Assembly (NCBI RefSeq): GCF_015277735.1
Contig: NZ_JADHDA010000001.1
Location: 372,001 to 436,000 of the forward strand
DNA length: 64,000 nucleotides
Reading direction: 5' to 3'
DNA from: Psychrobacter sp. NG254
GTDB taxonomy: Bacteria; Pseudomonadota; Gammaproteobacteria; Pseudomonadales; Moraxellaceae
Below the pieces are notes generated by a model. That model was not told the origin of the DNA. It saw only the letters and a list, made by a program, of their open reading frames with translations, and searched no databases. This document shows, piece after piece, positions 44,220 to 52,820 of the stretch. The translations under genes were made by a program, and so were the position numbers. Within the stretch, counting starts at the first letter, position 1. Every line of letters begins with the position of its first letter.

Positions 44220-45137
44220 ATGTCAGACAAACATTATGATGCGTTGCCAAAAGCGCACACCACTTATGCCAATATCGTCAAAAGCTTGCTGCCTATCGGA
44301 AACAGTGGCAAGGTCAGCAGAGACGAGTTACCACAAGCCACTTATTACGTGGATGATTTGCATATCGATCAAGACAATTTAGACGATTATCGTAAAATTT
44401 GTGGGTTCGCTGATGACGGTAAAGTACCAGCGACTTATTTTTCAGTATTGTCACAGACGCTACAGATGAATATGATGGTCAAAGAGCCATTCCCGTTTGC
44501 GATGTTGGGTTTGGTACACGTTGACAACAGCGTGACGCAGTACCGTCCGATCGGAGAGCGTGAAACAGTAGCATTGTCGGTCACGTTCGATAATCTGCGC
44601 GATCACGCTCAAGGTCAGCAATTTGACTTTATTACCATCGTCAAATCAGAAGACGAGGTCATCTGGGAAGGCACATCGACATATCTGTCACGTAGCAAAA
44701 AGCCTGCCAGTAGCAAAGACAAAAAAAGTGCACCGCGCCCAGCTGTGGTCAAACCAGAAGTTGACGAAGCAGGGGTACACAGTATATTTGAAGTACCAGA
44801 AGACATCGGTCGCCGTTATGCTTTTGTGTCAGGGGATTTTAACTTGATTCATTTGCACCCATTATCAGCACGTGCTTTCGGTTTCCCTAAAGCGATTGCC
44901 CATGGTATGTGGTCAAAAGCCAAGTGTCTTGCCCTAATGGGTGATTTACCTGATGCTTATACTGTTGATGTCTCATTTAAATTGCCTATCTTTTTGCCAG
45001 CTGAAGTAGAGCTGATTGCTGAGCCAGTCGCACAGCTTGCCAATGCAGACGACACTTGTGAATTTGGGCTATACAGCTCAAAGAATAACAAACCGCATTT
45101 GGCTGGTGTTATGAAATTAGAGACAGATAGCAAGTAA
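44220..45137 (+). CDS. MaoC-family acyl-CoA/ACP hydratase (HtdX-like)
   Basis: 305 residues, a double hot-dog protein. The C-terminal half carries the hydratase-2 motif near residue 203: FVSGDFNLIHLHPLSARAFGFPKAIAHG, with the Asp (SGDFN), His and the conserved 'IAHG' end, expected to hydrate trans-2-enoyl thioesters. The N-terminal half is the degenerate partner hot-dog (PFAMLGLVHVDNSVTQYRPI). The Ser/Lys-rich loop (SRSKKPASSKDKKSAPRP) joins them. It resembles mycobacterial HtdX, whose gene lies beside fabG4. Confidence 0.85.
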   Translation: MSDKHYDALPKAHTTYANIVKSLLPIGNSGKVSRDELPQATYYVDDLHIDQDNLDDYRKICGFADDGKVPATYFSVLSQTLQMNMMVKEPFPFAMLGLVHVDNSVTQYRPIGERETVALSVTFDNLRDHAQGQQFDFITIVKSEDEVIWEGTSTYLSRSKKPASSKDKKSAPRPAVVKPEVDEAGVHSIFEVPEDIGRRYAFVSGDFNLIHLHPLSARAFGFPKAIAHGMWSKAKCLALMGDLPDAYTVDVSFKLPIFLPAEVELIAEPVAQLANADDTCEFGLYSSKNNKPHLAGVMKLETDSK

Positions 45138-45186
45138 CCGCTATCTTTTTATTCAATGACCATTCCTAACGAATATATTTATCATT

Positions 45187-45789
45187 ATGACTGCACAAAG
45201 CACTATGACCTTACCAGACCATGAAACAAACACAGATCAATCAGTCGCGACGAATACCCTAGCTGCCAATGATACCTCAAGCAGTAAAGAAGGCAATGTC
45301 AGCAATGCTAGTGATGTTGACACTGACACTAATACTGACAATGGTGTTGATTTGGCTGTGATTCTCGAGCCGTATTTCCGTCCTGATGCCAATACCATTG
45401 TATGCGGTGCGCTAGATGATGAAAAAGTGTCGGCATTGGCGCAGGCTGGGGTTGAGATTGTTATCAATTTACAGCCTGATGATGAGCTGGGCTTTGATGA
45501 GTCAGCAGCGGTATTGTGTGCAGGTATGCACTATGAGCATTTACCTATCAATGGCGCTGCAGAACTAAAGCAGCTCAAAATATTGGCATTTGATAATATT
45601 TTGCGTCAGCACCACAGCAAAAAGATCGCTATGCACTGCGGGTCTGGAAATCGAGTAGGGGCTGCCATTGCGCTACGAGCAGGATGGCTGCGTGGACGCA
45701 AGATGGATACGGCTATGGAGCGCGGTCGCAGCCATGGTCTGACCAAACTTGAACAAGAAGTTCATAATCGTTTGCTCGTACCACGTTAA
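45187..45789 (+). CDS. DUF442 protein-tyrosine-phosphatase-like protein
   Basis: 200 residues. After a polar Thr/Asp/Asn-rich N-terminus (1-55) comes a DUF442 (beta-lactamase-hydrolase-like/phosphatase) domain: PDANTIVCGALDDEKVSALAQAGVEIVINLQPDDE, then the CX4R loop HCGSGNRVGAAIALRAGW (~150), ending with LTKLEQEVHNRLL. The nucleophilic Cys and Arg are present, so phosphatase or sulfurtransferase-type chemistry is plausible. It starts 49 bases after the MaoC stop and may be co-transcribed with it. The biological substrate is unknown. Confidence 0.8.
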   Translation: MTAQSTMTLPDHETNTDQSVATNTLAANDTSSSKEGNVSNASDVDTDTNTDNGVDLAVILEPYFRPDANTIVCGALDDEKVSALAQAGVEIVINLQPDDELGFDESAAVLCAGMHYEHLPINGAAELKQLKILAFDNILRQHHSKKIAMHCGSGNRVGAAIALRAGWLRGRKMDTAMERGRSHGLTKLEQEVHNRLLVPR

Positions 45790-45864
45790 ATATTTGCGTT
45801 GTATGAAAGGTTAATACTAAGCTAAATATTAGCATCATGATAAGATATCGTCATGATTGAGTAA

Positions 45865-45895
45865 GGAAAAGGCGACCGATGGGTGGCCTTTTTTA
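45865..45895 (+). terminator. probable intrinsic terminator after DUF442 gene
   Basis: GGAAAAGGCGACC...GGGTGGCCTTTTTT forms an imperfect stem with a T run, similar in core to the terminators at 20831 and 44032. Confidence 0.65.
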
Positions 45896-45986
45896 TTGGT
45901 TAAGCATTTACCTCTATTAATACATAATCCAAGCAAATCAGACAGATCTTAAAATTAGAATAATTCAAAATAGGAGAAAGATAATA

Positions 45987-47471
45987 ATGACGGGACACAG
46001 TGAAAAACACGTAAATACTGCTACGGATAGCATTTTACAATCACGTTTGCAGCAACTGCTGACTGACTTACAACTGGATGATGCACCGGCAGGGGGTGCG
46101 GTGGTCGTATATCAGGCAGGAGCATGTATTGCACAAGCGAGCACAGGCATGGCACGTCCTACTATGTCGTGGCAGCCTGATACATTGGCGATTAATTTCT
46201 CAACCGGTAAAGGGGTGTTGGCCACGCTGGTACACGTGCTAGCCTCTCAAGCATTGCTTGACTATGATGTGCCTATTGCTCATTACTGGCCAGCATTTGC
46301 AGCACAGGGCAAGGAGGAAATTACCTTACGCCATATGATGTCTCATCAAGCCAATTTATACTCTATTCAGAGCATTGATGCGGACAGCGAAACATTGCTG
46401 AACTGGGATGTGATGCTAGATAAAATTGCCGCGATGCCCGTCACACCGCCAGAAAACGCAGCCTCGTATGCTAGTGCTTACAGCGCATTGGTTTACGGCT
46501 GGGTACTAGGCGGCGTTATAGAAGCGGCCACTGAACTATCACTTGCTGAAGCATTGCGTCATTATTTGACAGAGCCTTTGGGCATTGCAGACAGTTGTTA
46601 TTTTGGCGTGCCAAAGAGCAAGGTAGATCAAGTGGCACAGCTGACCAAAAACTTTGAAGGCGCAGATGAGCCTACCTCACAGCCTAGTAAAAGACGTCAC
46701 AAACCTACGTTAAAAGCGGATTCAAAAGCTACGCTGCATACCTATGCCAGCCTCCCTAGCTATGCAAGCTGGCAACAAAAGATGCTAGATGATCAAAATG
46801 ATGCCAATGTCGAGAACGCTGATAGTACTAATGATGGTGTCGATAGAGAAAATGCTAGTGATTCAAAGCCAGTGTTAGACACCGCTGCTATCAATCGTCT
46901 TTATCTTGATACGAGTACGTTAAATCTGAGAAACTATAAAGCGGCACTCATACCCGCAGGCACGTCACCAATTGATTATTATAGCGACGACACATTACAA
47001 GCGGTCATTCCAGCGGCCAACGGGGTGGCATCAGCGCAAGCTTTGGCTAATATATATGCCATGCTGGCAAATGGCGGTAAATGGCGTGGTCAAACGCTGA
47101 TTAATCAAGCAATCTTTGAGCAGCTATTGACATCGAAAGTGACGGGTTTGGATGCTGTCATGCCGTCACAGATGCAATGGCGATTGGGTTACCATAAATT
47201 ATTTAGCGTATGTGACAATCAGAATAACAATCAGAACCCTATGATCGACAGCGTTCATAATGAAAGCGCTGAGAACGAAAGCATAAAGAATGAAAGTGCC
47301 ATCTCATCAGGGTTTGGCCATATGGGATATAATGGTTCGGTCGCGTGGTGTGACCCTGAGCGTCAATTGTCCTTTGCCTTTATTCATAACTTTGACACCA
47401 CCATGCTCAACGACGTTCGTCAGTTTGCGCTGACAGAAGCAGTCTTAGCGTTGGTGGATGATGTAGTTTGA
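45987..47471 (+). CDS. beta-lactamase-family serine hydrolase (esterase/class C-like)
   Basis: 494 residues. The active-site SxxK motif is FSTGKGVLATL (Ser ~72); the second motif is probably YSALVYGWVLGG, and the third region is FGHMGYNGSVAWCDP. No signal peptide is seen, so a cytoplasmic esterase or peptidase (EstB-like) role is more likely than antibiotic resistance. Two insertions of low complexity are visible: residues ~270-295 (Asp/Asn/Glu-rich) and ~410-435 with a repeated NES-containing unit (NESAENESIKNESA). The ribosome binding site is AGGAGAAAG. It is monocistronic. Confidence 0.82.
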   Translation: MTGHSEKHVNTATDSILQSRLQQLLTDLQLDDAPAGGAVVVYQAGACIAQASTGMARPTMSWQPDTLAINFSTGKGVLATLVHVLASQALLDYDVPIAHYWPAFAAQGKEEITLRHMMSHQANLYSIQSIDADSETLLNWDVMLDKIAAMPVTPPENAASYASAYSALVYGWVLGGVIEAATELSLAEALRHYLTEPLGIADSCYFGVPKSKVDQVAQLTKNFEGADEPTSQPSKRRHKPTLKADSKATLHTYASLPSYASWQQKMLDDQNDANVENADSTNDGVDRENASDSKPVLDTAAINRLYLDTSTLNLRNYKAALIPAGTSPIDYYSDDTLQAVIPAANGVASAQALANIYAMLANGGKWRGQTLINQAIFEQLLTSKVTGLDAVMPSQMQWRLGYHKLFSVCDNQNNNQNPMIDSVHNESAENESIKNESAISSGFGHMGYNGSVAWCDPERQLSFAFIHNFDTTMLNDVRQFALTEAVLALVDDVV

Positions 47472-47540
47472 GTGAGATTGTATAAAAAGCCTCACTTTAT
47501 AATATAGAGCTGATTTACAATAAATAAGCTGAATTCTTCA

Positions 47541-48788
47541 TTAATGCGGCTTATTTGGTGTCATTTTAAGTAACTTAGTGGCACTTAAGCCATGAATGAA
47601 GATTGAGGTTAAAATCACAATTGAGCAGACAATCCATAGTTTAAGTGCATCTTCATCACCGAAGAACCCTTGATTTAGCGCGTAAGATAAATAATACAAC
47701 GTCCCAATACCGCGAATACCCAGTGCTGAGATGGCGTATTTTTCGGTGCGAGGAAGGTTAAGTCCTGATAACGCAATAAACCCACCAATAGGACGGATGA
47801 GTAGCAAGAACGTAAAGCTCACGATATAGACACGCCATGTCAGTTCAATATCAGACTGCAAGCCTTGACCGATGAACATACCAAAAATCACCAATACCAA
47901 TGACATTAGCAAGCCTTCAGATTGCTCGGCAAAGTCATGTAGTTTTTCATGATAAGTATGCTCACATTCTGAGCGTCGAAACGCAAAAGCCGCGACAAAA
48001 ACAGCGATGAACCCATAACTGTGTACATACTCCGCTACCCCATAAGCCAAGAGGGTTAAGGCGATAACCACGTAGCCTTGTGAGATGGTGGTATCACGAG
48101 TGTATTTAGAAAACACCAGCTTGGCCAGTACCTTTCCAACCACAATACCAACCACCACCCCTGCGCCAATTTTCCACAGGACATCATGAGTAAACCATGA
48201 CCAGAGCATCTCATAGGTAAAGACTTTACCCTCACTAAACGCCTCGGCAATTTTAATCGCTAAGTAAACGAATGGAAAAGCCAGACCATCATTCAATCCT
48301 GCTTCTGATGTGAGAGTAAAGCGCGGTGTGTCTTCGCCTCCTGTATTAGGAGGGCCCACTTGAATGCTAGATGCTAAGACGGGATCGGTAGGTGCTAAGA
48401 CCGCGCCCAGTAAGATAGCAGCGCCCAAGCTCAAACCAAACGCATAATAGCCTAAAACCGCCATCGCAAAGATACCAATCGGCATGGTAATGAGCAGTAG
48501 CCTAACCGTGGGTCGCCATAGTTTCCAAGACAACTCAGTGTCGATTTTTATACCAGCCCCAACGAGTGAGACCAACACGACAATCTCAGTCAGCTTTTCG
48601 ATTATTAAGCCATTACTTAAGGGGTCTAAAAAAGATAACGATGTCCACCAGTAACCCATCATCAAACCAAAGCTGACTTGCAGCATAGGTAGTGAGATTG
48701 AGGTGCGCTTAAAGACGATAGGAAACAGTGCCCCTAATAAAAAGGCAATACCGCAAATCAATAAGAATAAGTTGTAGTTTTCAATCAT
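47541..48788 (-). CDS. CPA1-type Na+/H+ antiporter
   Basis: About 415 residues from the ATG at 48788 (MIENYNLFLLICG), just before the first helix; in-frame ATG at 48845 and TTG at 48863 would extend the N-terminus without better ribosome binding sites, so the start is uncertain. Twelve or so transmembrane helices, with the family motifs GAILLGAVLAPTDPVLASSIQVGPP and LTSEAGLNDGLAFPFVYLA (the ND transport site), and RPIGGFIALSG. It exchanges cations (Na+ or K+) for protons across the inner membrane, relevant to pH and salt tolerance. Confidence 0.88.
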   Translation of the reverse strand: MIENYNLFLLICGIAFLLGALFPIVFKRTSISLPMLQVSFGLMMGYWWTSLSFLDPLSNGLIIEKLTEIVVLVSLVGAGIKIDTELSWKLWRPTVRLLLITMPIGIFAMAVLGYYAFGLSLGAAILLGAVLAPTDPVLASSIQVGPPNTGGEDTPRFTLTSEAGLNDGLAFPFVYLAIKIAEAFSEGKVFTYEMLWSWFTHDVLWKIGAGVVVGIVVGKVLAKLVFSKYTRDTTISQGYVVIALTLLAYGVAEYVHSYGFIAVFVAAFAFRRSECEHTYHEKLHDFAEQSEGLLMSLVLVIFGMFIGQGLQSDIELTWRVYIVSFTFLLLIRPIGGFIALSGLNLPRTEKYAISALGIRGIGTLYYLSYALNQGFFGDEDALKLWIVCSIVILTSIFIHGLSATKLLKMTPNKPH

Positions 48789-48912
48789 AGGGCTGATACA
48801 CGTTTTTGTATGGTTGAGAGGGTGTTTAGCTTTAGCCCTTATCATGACGCCAAAAAAAATCAATTATCGCAAAAAATCGTTATCAAAACGTCTACTGCGT
48901 TGTTTTTTGGTG

Positions 48913-48944
48913 AAAAAAAACCTGCATAAGATATGCAGGCTTTT
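48913..48944 (-). terminator. intrinsic terminator of ilvD
   Basis: CCTGCATA-AGA-TATGCAGG stem, with eight Ts on the minus strand, 65 bases past the ilvD stop. Confidence 0.85.
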
Positions 48945-49008
48945 CATAGTTGTTCGGATTTATGTGTTTGAAGATAGCTCATCTACCTTAAAATACAGTG
49001 CGCACGTT

Positions 49009-50895
49009 TTAGCGTTCTACTTGGCTCACATCACGTATCGCACCCGTATCGGCACTGGTGGTCATAGCAGCATAGGCACGTAGAGCAGGGGTGACATAAC
49101 GCTCACGGCTGACTGGTTTCCACGCATCACGTCCACGTGCTTCCATCGCTTCGCGGCGCGCCGCCAAATCAGCATCGCTGACTTGCATGTTGATAGTGCG
49201 GTTCGGAATGTCGATATGGATGGTATCGCCTTCTTCAACCAGACCAATGGCACCGCCTTCAGCTGCTTCTGGGCTGGCGTGACCGATTGATAGGCCTGAC
49301 GTACCACCAGAGAAACGACCATCGGTGAGTAGGGCGCATTCTTTACCCAAGCCTTTAGACTTGAGATACGTCGTTGGGTAAAGCATTTCTTGCATACCAG
49401 GCCCACCTTTAGGACCTTCATAGCGGATGATGACCACATCACCAGCCACGATATCATCAGCCAATACCGCAGCAACAGCGTCATCTTGTGACTCAAATAG
49501 GCGCGCGCGACCAGTAAAGACCAAGATGCTGTCATCCACACCTGCGGTTTTTACCACGCAGCCACGCTCAGCGATATTGCCATACAATACGGCTAAACCA
49601 CCATCTGCTGAATAGGCATGTTGGGCACTGCGAATACAGCCTGACTCACGGTTGACATCGAGGTTTGACCATTCTTTTGATTGCGAAAACGCCTCAGTGG
49701 TACGTACGCCACCCGGTGCTGCAAGGAAGCGCGCGCGCGCCTCAAGGTTATCAGCGTTCATGATATCCCATTTATCAATCGCGGCTTTCATCGTTGGACT
49801 ATGGATGGTCGGTACGTCAGTGCTCAAGAGGCCGGCACGATCAAGCTCAGCCAATAGTGCAAACACGCCACCAGCACGATGCACATCTTCCATATGGTAT
49901 TTCTGTGAGGCAGGCGCAACTTTTGCAAGGCAAGGTACACCGCGGCTTAGGCGGTCAATGTCATGCATTTTAAAGTCAATTTCCGCTTCGTTCGCTGCAG
50001 CTAATAGATGTAAAATCGTGTTGGTCGAGCCGCCCATGGCGATATCTAAGGTCATCGCATTTTCAAAAGCCGCTTTGCTCGCGATTGAGCGCGGTAATAC
50101 TGAATCGTCATCTTGCTCATAACGGCGTTTGGCCAATGATACTATGGTGCGACCCGCTTCTAAGAATAGCTCGCGACGCAGTGAGTGAGTGGCCAGTAGC
50201 GAGCCATTACCCGGTAGTGCTAAGCCTAAGGCTTCGGTTAAGCAGTTCATCGAGTTGGCAGTAAACATACCAGAGCATGAACCGCAAGTTGGGCAAGCTG
50301 AGGCTTCGATAGCGGCCACATCTTCATCACTAATGCTATCGTCAGCAGCATCCATCATCGCATCGACAAGATCAAGCTTACGAATCGCGCTACTGTCACT
50401 GCCATCGGTATTATGGCTTTTGCCAACGGTACTGGCTAAGATTTTGCCGGCTTCCATTGGGCCACCTGAAATAAACACCACTGGAATGTTAAGGCGCATG
50501 GCGGCCATCAACATACCTGGCGTGATTTTATCGCAGTTAGAGATACACACTAGCGCATCTGCGCAGTGAGCATTGACCATATATTCCACAGAGTCAGCAA
50601 TGAGGTCGCGGCTAGGTAGCGAGTACAACATACCGCTATGACCCATGGCAATACCGTCATCGACCGCAATAGTGTTGAACTCTTTTGCCACGCCGCCCGA
50701 TTTTTCAATCTCGCGAGCGACCAGTTGGCCCAAGTCTTTTAGATGCACATGGCCGGGTACGAACTGGGTAAATGAGTTGGCAATGGCAATAATCGGCTTG
50801 CCAAAGTCGCCATCAGTCATGCCAGTTGCACGCCATAATGCGCGAGCGCCTGCCATATTACGACCACCAGTAGAGGTTTTTGAGCGATAATCCAT
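49009..50895 (-). CDS. ilvD: dihydroxy-acid dehydratase
   Basis: 628 residues. It dehydrates 2,3-dihydroxy acids in the third common step of isoleucine/valine synthesis. The iron-sulfur cluster cysteines are in [12 protein letters not shown] (~120) and [19 protein letters not shown] (~195), and the block [24 protein letters not shown] marks the N-terminus. [18 protein letters not shown] is near the C-terminus. Length is typical of the E. coli-type [4Fe-4S] enzyme. The gene is monocistronic, with no other ilv gene nearby. Confidence 0.97.
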   Translation of the reverse strand: MDYRSKTSTGGRNMAGARALWRATGMTDGDFGKPIIAIANSFTQFVPGHVHLKDLGQLVAREIEKSGGVAKEFNTIAVDDGIAMGHSGMLYSLPSRDLIADSVEYMVNAHCADALVCISNCDKITPGMLMAAMRLNIPVVFISGGPMEAGKILASTVGKSHNTDGSDSSAIRKLDLVDAMMDAADDSISDEDVAAIEASACPTCGSCSGMFTANSMNCLTEALGLALPGNGSLLATHSLRRELFLEAGRTIVSLAKRRYEQDDDSVLPRSIASKAAFENAMTLDIAMGGSTNTILHLLAAANEAEIDFKMHDIDRLSRGVPCLAKVAPASQKYHMEDVHRAGGVFALLAELDRAGLLSTDVPTIHSPTMKAAIDKWDIMNADNLEARARFLAAPGGVRTTEAFSQSKEWSNLDVNRESGCIRSAQHAYSADGGLAVLYGNIAERGCVVKTAGVDDSILVFTGRARLFESQDDAVAAVLADDIVAGDVVIIRYEGPKGGPGMQEMLYPTTYLKSKGLGKECALLTDGRFSGGTSGLSIGHASPEAAEGGAIGLVEEGDTIHIDIPNRTINMQVSDADLAARREAMEARGRDAWKPVSRERYVTPALRAYAAMTTSADTGAIRDVSQVER

Positions 50896-51075
50896 GTGAT
50901 ATTCCTTACAAATAGGCGAGGTTTGTTAAAATGTTTAGCCTCAGCTGTGATATTGATAGTGTGCTTTTTATGATGCGTGAGGACTAGTGAATAATACTAA
51001 ATGGCTACCATACCATTGGCTATGAGTGGCCCAAAATCGGCTGCCAACCATGATAAAGAATAGAGCGGCAAAGTG

Positions 51076-51861
51076 CTACTCTAAACGCTCTAATATGGCA
51101 TTTTCAAACCAAGGCAGAGTGGTTTTATCGGCTTCTAGTTTGGCGATAACGATTAACGCATGTGCTGCAGGTAACAGCTGATAGTCACTACTCGCGTCAA
51201 GCGGTAGGATTGACTTAGCACTGGTGCGCTGCTCATCAATACTGACCAAAGGCAGTTTGTTATTTTTATAGAGGATATCTACACGACCAAAAAACTGCCA
51301 CTCTTTTAAGGCGTTTGTCAGTGCATCTGCCTCATCTTTGGTATAAATCTGCTGTGTCTCTTTGCCTGTGTTGGTCCAATGTAGACGTACTGCTAGCTGC
51401 AGAGCCTCACTAAAGACGACCAATGAGCCAATAATTTTTACATGCCAAGGGCTAGCGAGTAGTGCAGCATCAATTCCTATGAGCTTGGCAGCGGCTTGTG
51501 CTGTCATGGGGGTATTGAACTGTGCTAATAGCGCAGGTGTCAGTGGATGCGTTTGTTTAATGGCCTCATCTAGACTGTCGTAGTGATATAAAAACAGTAG
51601 CGGCAAGTCTTGCGTAATGGTTTTTTTACTGATTTTACAGTTATGAATCCGCCAAGCGATTGTTTTATCAGTTAAGGCATCTGCCAAAATAATGGTATTG
51701 GGTGCAAGGGTTTGCACATTATCATTCGCATTGGTTTGCTCCGCATCGCTCACGGGCGCTGTGTCATCAGATACAGAGATTGATGGCGTGTCATTGACTG
51801 TGGAATGGGCGTAACTGTCATCTGATTGAGTCGTCAAGGTAGGCGAGTCCATAAACATCAT
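51076..51861 (-). CDS. hypothetical protein
   Basis: 261 residues, no family recognised. Residues 1-50 are Ser/Thr/Asp/Asn-rich and probably disordered. Residues 55-261 look like a soluble alpha/beta domain (TIILADALTDKTIAWRIHNCKISKKTI; LPLLFLYHYDSLDEAIKQTHPL; ASPWHVKIIGSLVVFSEALQLAVRLHW). There is no signal peptide or transmembrane segment. Starts at 51861, 51858 and 51852 are all possible; none has a clear ribosome binding site. It lies between ilvD and the HIT gene, with no operon partner. Confidence 0.6.
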   Translation of the reverse strand: MMFMDSPTLTTQSDDSYAHSTVNDTPSISVSDDTAPVSDAEQTNANDNVQTLAPNTIILADALTDKTIAWRIHNCKISKKTITQDLPLLFLYHYDSLDEAIKQTHPLTPALLAQFNTPMTAQAAAKLIGIDAALLASPWHVKIIGSLVVFSEALQLAVRLHWTNTGKETQQIYTKDEADALTNALKEWQFFGRVDILYKNNKLPLVSIDEQRTSAKSILPLDASSDYQLLPAAHALIVIAKLEADKTTLPWFENAILERLE

Positions 51862-52073
51862 GTTATTAAAATAGAGGGTTAATATAACATTTTAAGGGTG
51901 TGGCCCGCTAATAAATTGGTGAGCTGCGATAGTGAGTATGCAGCTTGATTTTCTCAACGATAATGGTGATAGTGACTTGTACTAACGTTACATTTCATCC
52001 ACTATATTACAAGCTGTCTAAACCATTAAAAAAGCTACTTAATACCTAATAATCAAAAATCAAAGGAAAAATA

Positions 52074-52517
52074 ATGACTGACATTAATCAACAGATTGCT
52101 TATGACGATAATAATATTTTTGCCAAAATGCTAGATGGTGACATTCCTTATCACAAAGTCTATGAAGACGAGCATACGCTTGCCTTTATGGATATCATGC
52201 CGCAAGCAGAAGGCCATGTATTGGTCATACCTAAACAAAAGACGGCTGACTTGGCAGATCTTGAGCCTGAATATGCTGCTGCTGTTTTGATGACATCTAA
52301 GAAAATTATGCAAGCCCAGCGCCAAGTGTTTGCGCGCGAAGGAATTATTCAAATGCAATTGAATGGCGCGCAGGCAGGGCAGACTGTGTTTCACTATCAT
52401 ATACATTTGATTCCTAGCAGTATCCATGAGCTAGGACGTCATGCCGCTGTGATGGCTGACCAAGAGCAGTTGGCCAATTTGGCTAAGCAGTTGGCAGTAG
52501 TGATTGATGCTGCATGA
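52074..52517 (+). CDS. HIT-family nucleotide hydrolase
   Basis: 147 residues. Histidine-triad motif HYHIHLIP (~106-111), preceded by MQLNGAQAGQTVFHY. The N-terminus has the typical FAKMLDGDIPYHKVYEDEHTLAFMDIMPQAEGHVLVIPK. Members hydrolyse or transfer nucleoside phosphoramidates and related dinucleotides (HinT/Fhit branch). AAAGGAAAAAT is the ribosome binding site. It is monocistronic, with a terminator at 52608. Confidence 0.93.
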   Translation: MTDINQQIAYDDNNIFAKMLDGDIPYHKVYEDEHTLAFMDIMPQAEGHVLVIPKQKTADLADLEPEYAAAVLMTSKKIMQAQRQVFAREGIIQMQLNGAQAGQTVFHYHIHLIPSSIHELGRHAAVMADQEQLANLAKQLAVVIDAA

Positions 52518-52607
52518 TGCCAGTACAATGCTTTATGGTTTTGACATCTATAGCAATTTATAGATTTTGATCATAAATTGTTAACTTAATAGCACATATA
52601 AGATAAG

Positions 52608-52632
52608 AGGGCAGCTAACAAGCTGCCTTTTC
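52608..52632 (+). terminator. intrinsic terminator of HIT gene
   Basis: GGGCAGCT-AACA-AGCTGCC stem followed by TTTTCC, 91 bases after the stop codon. Confidence 0.7.
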
Positions 52633-52820
52633 CGTTTTCTTGGTAATAGTCATGTAACAATCGTTAAAGTCATGTTACAAGTTGAACGCTTGCCTAGGGT
52701 TTTTGAAAGGAGTGTGATAGATATGATGCTTATTTACTAACCATCTTACATTCCAGCTTTGTCTTTACTAATAAATCATTCTAAAAAAGGCAGAGCTCAC
52801 TTCTGAGGAAACCATTTTTC

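Noticed and set aside
45187-45789. DUF442 protein as a classical HCX5R phosphatase
   Set aside because: The loop is CX4R (HCGSGNR), typical of DUF442, so I do not call it a true tyrosine phosphatase.
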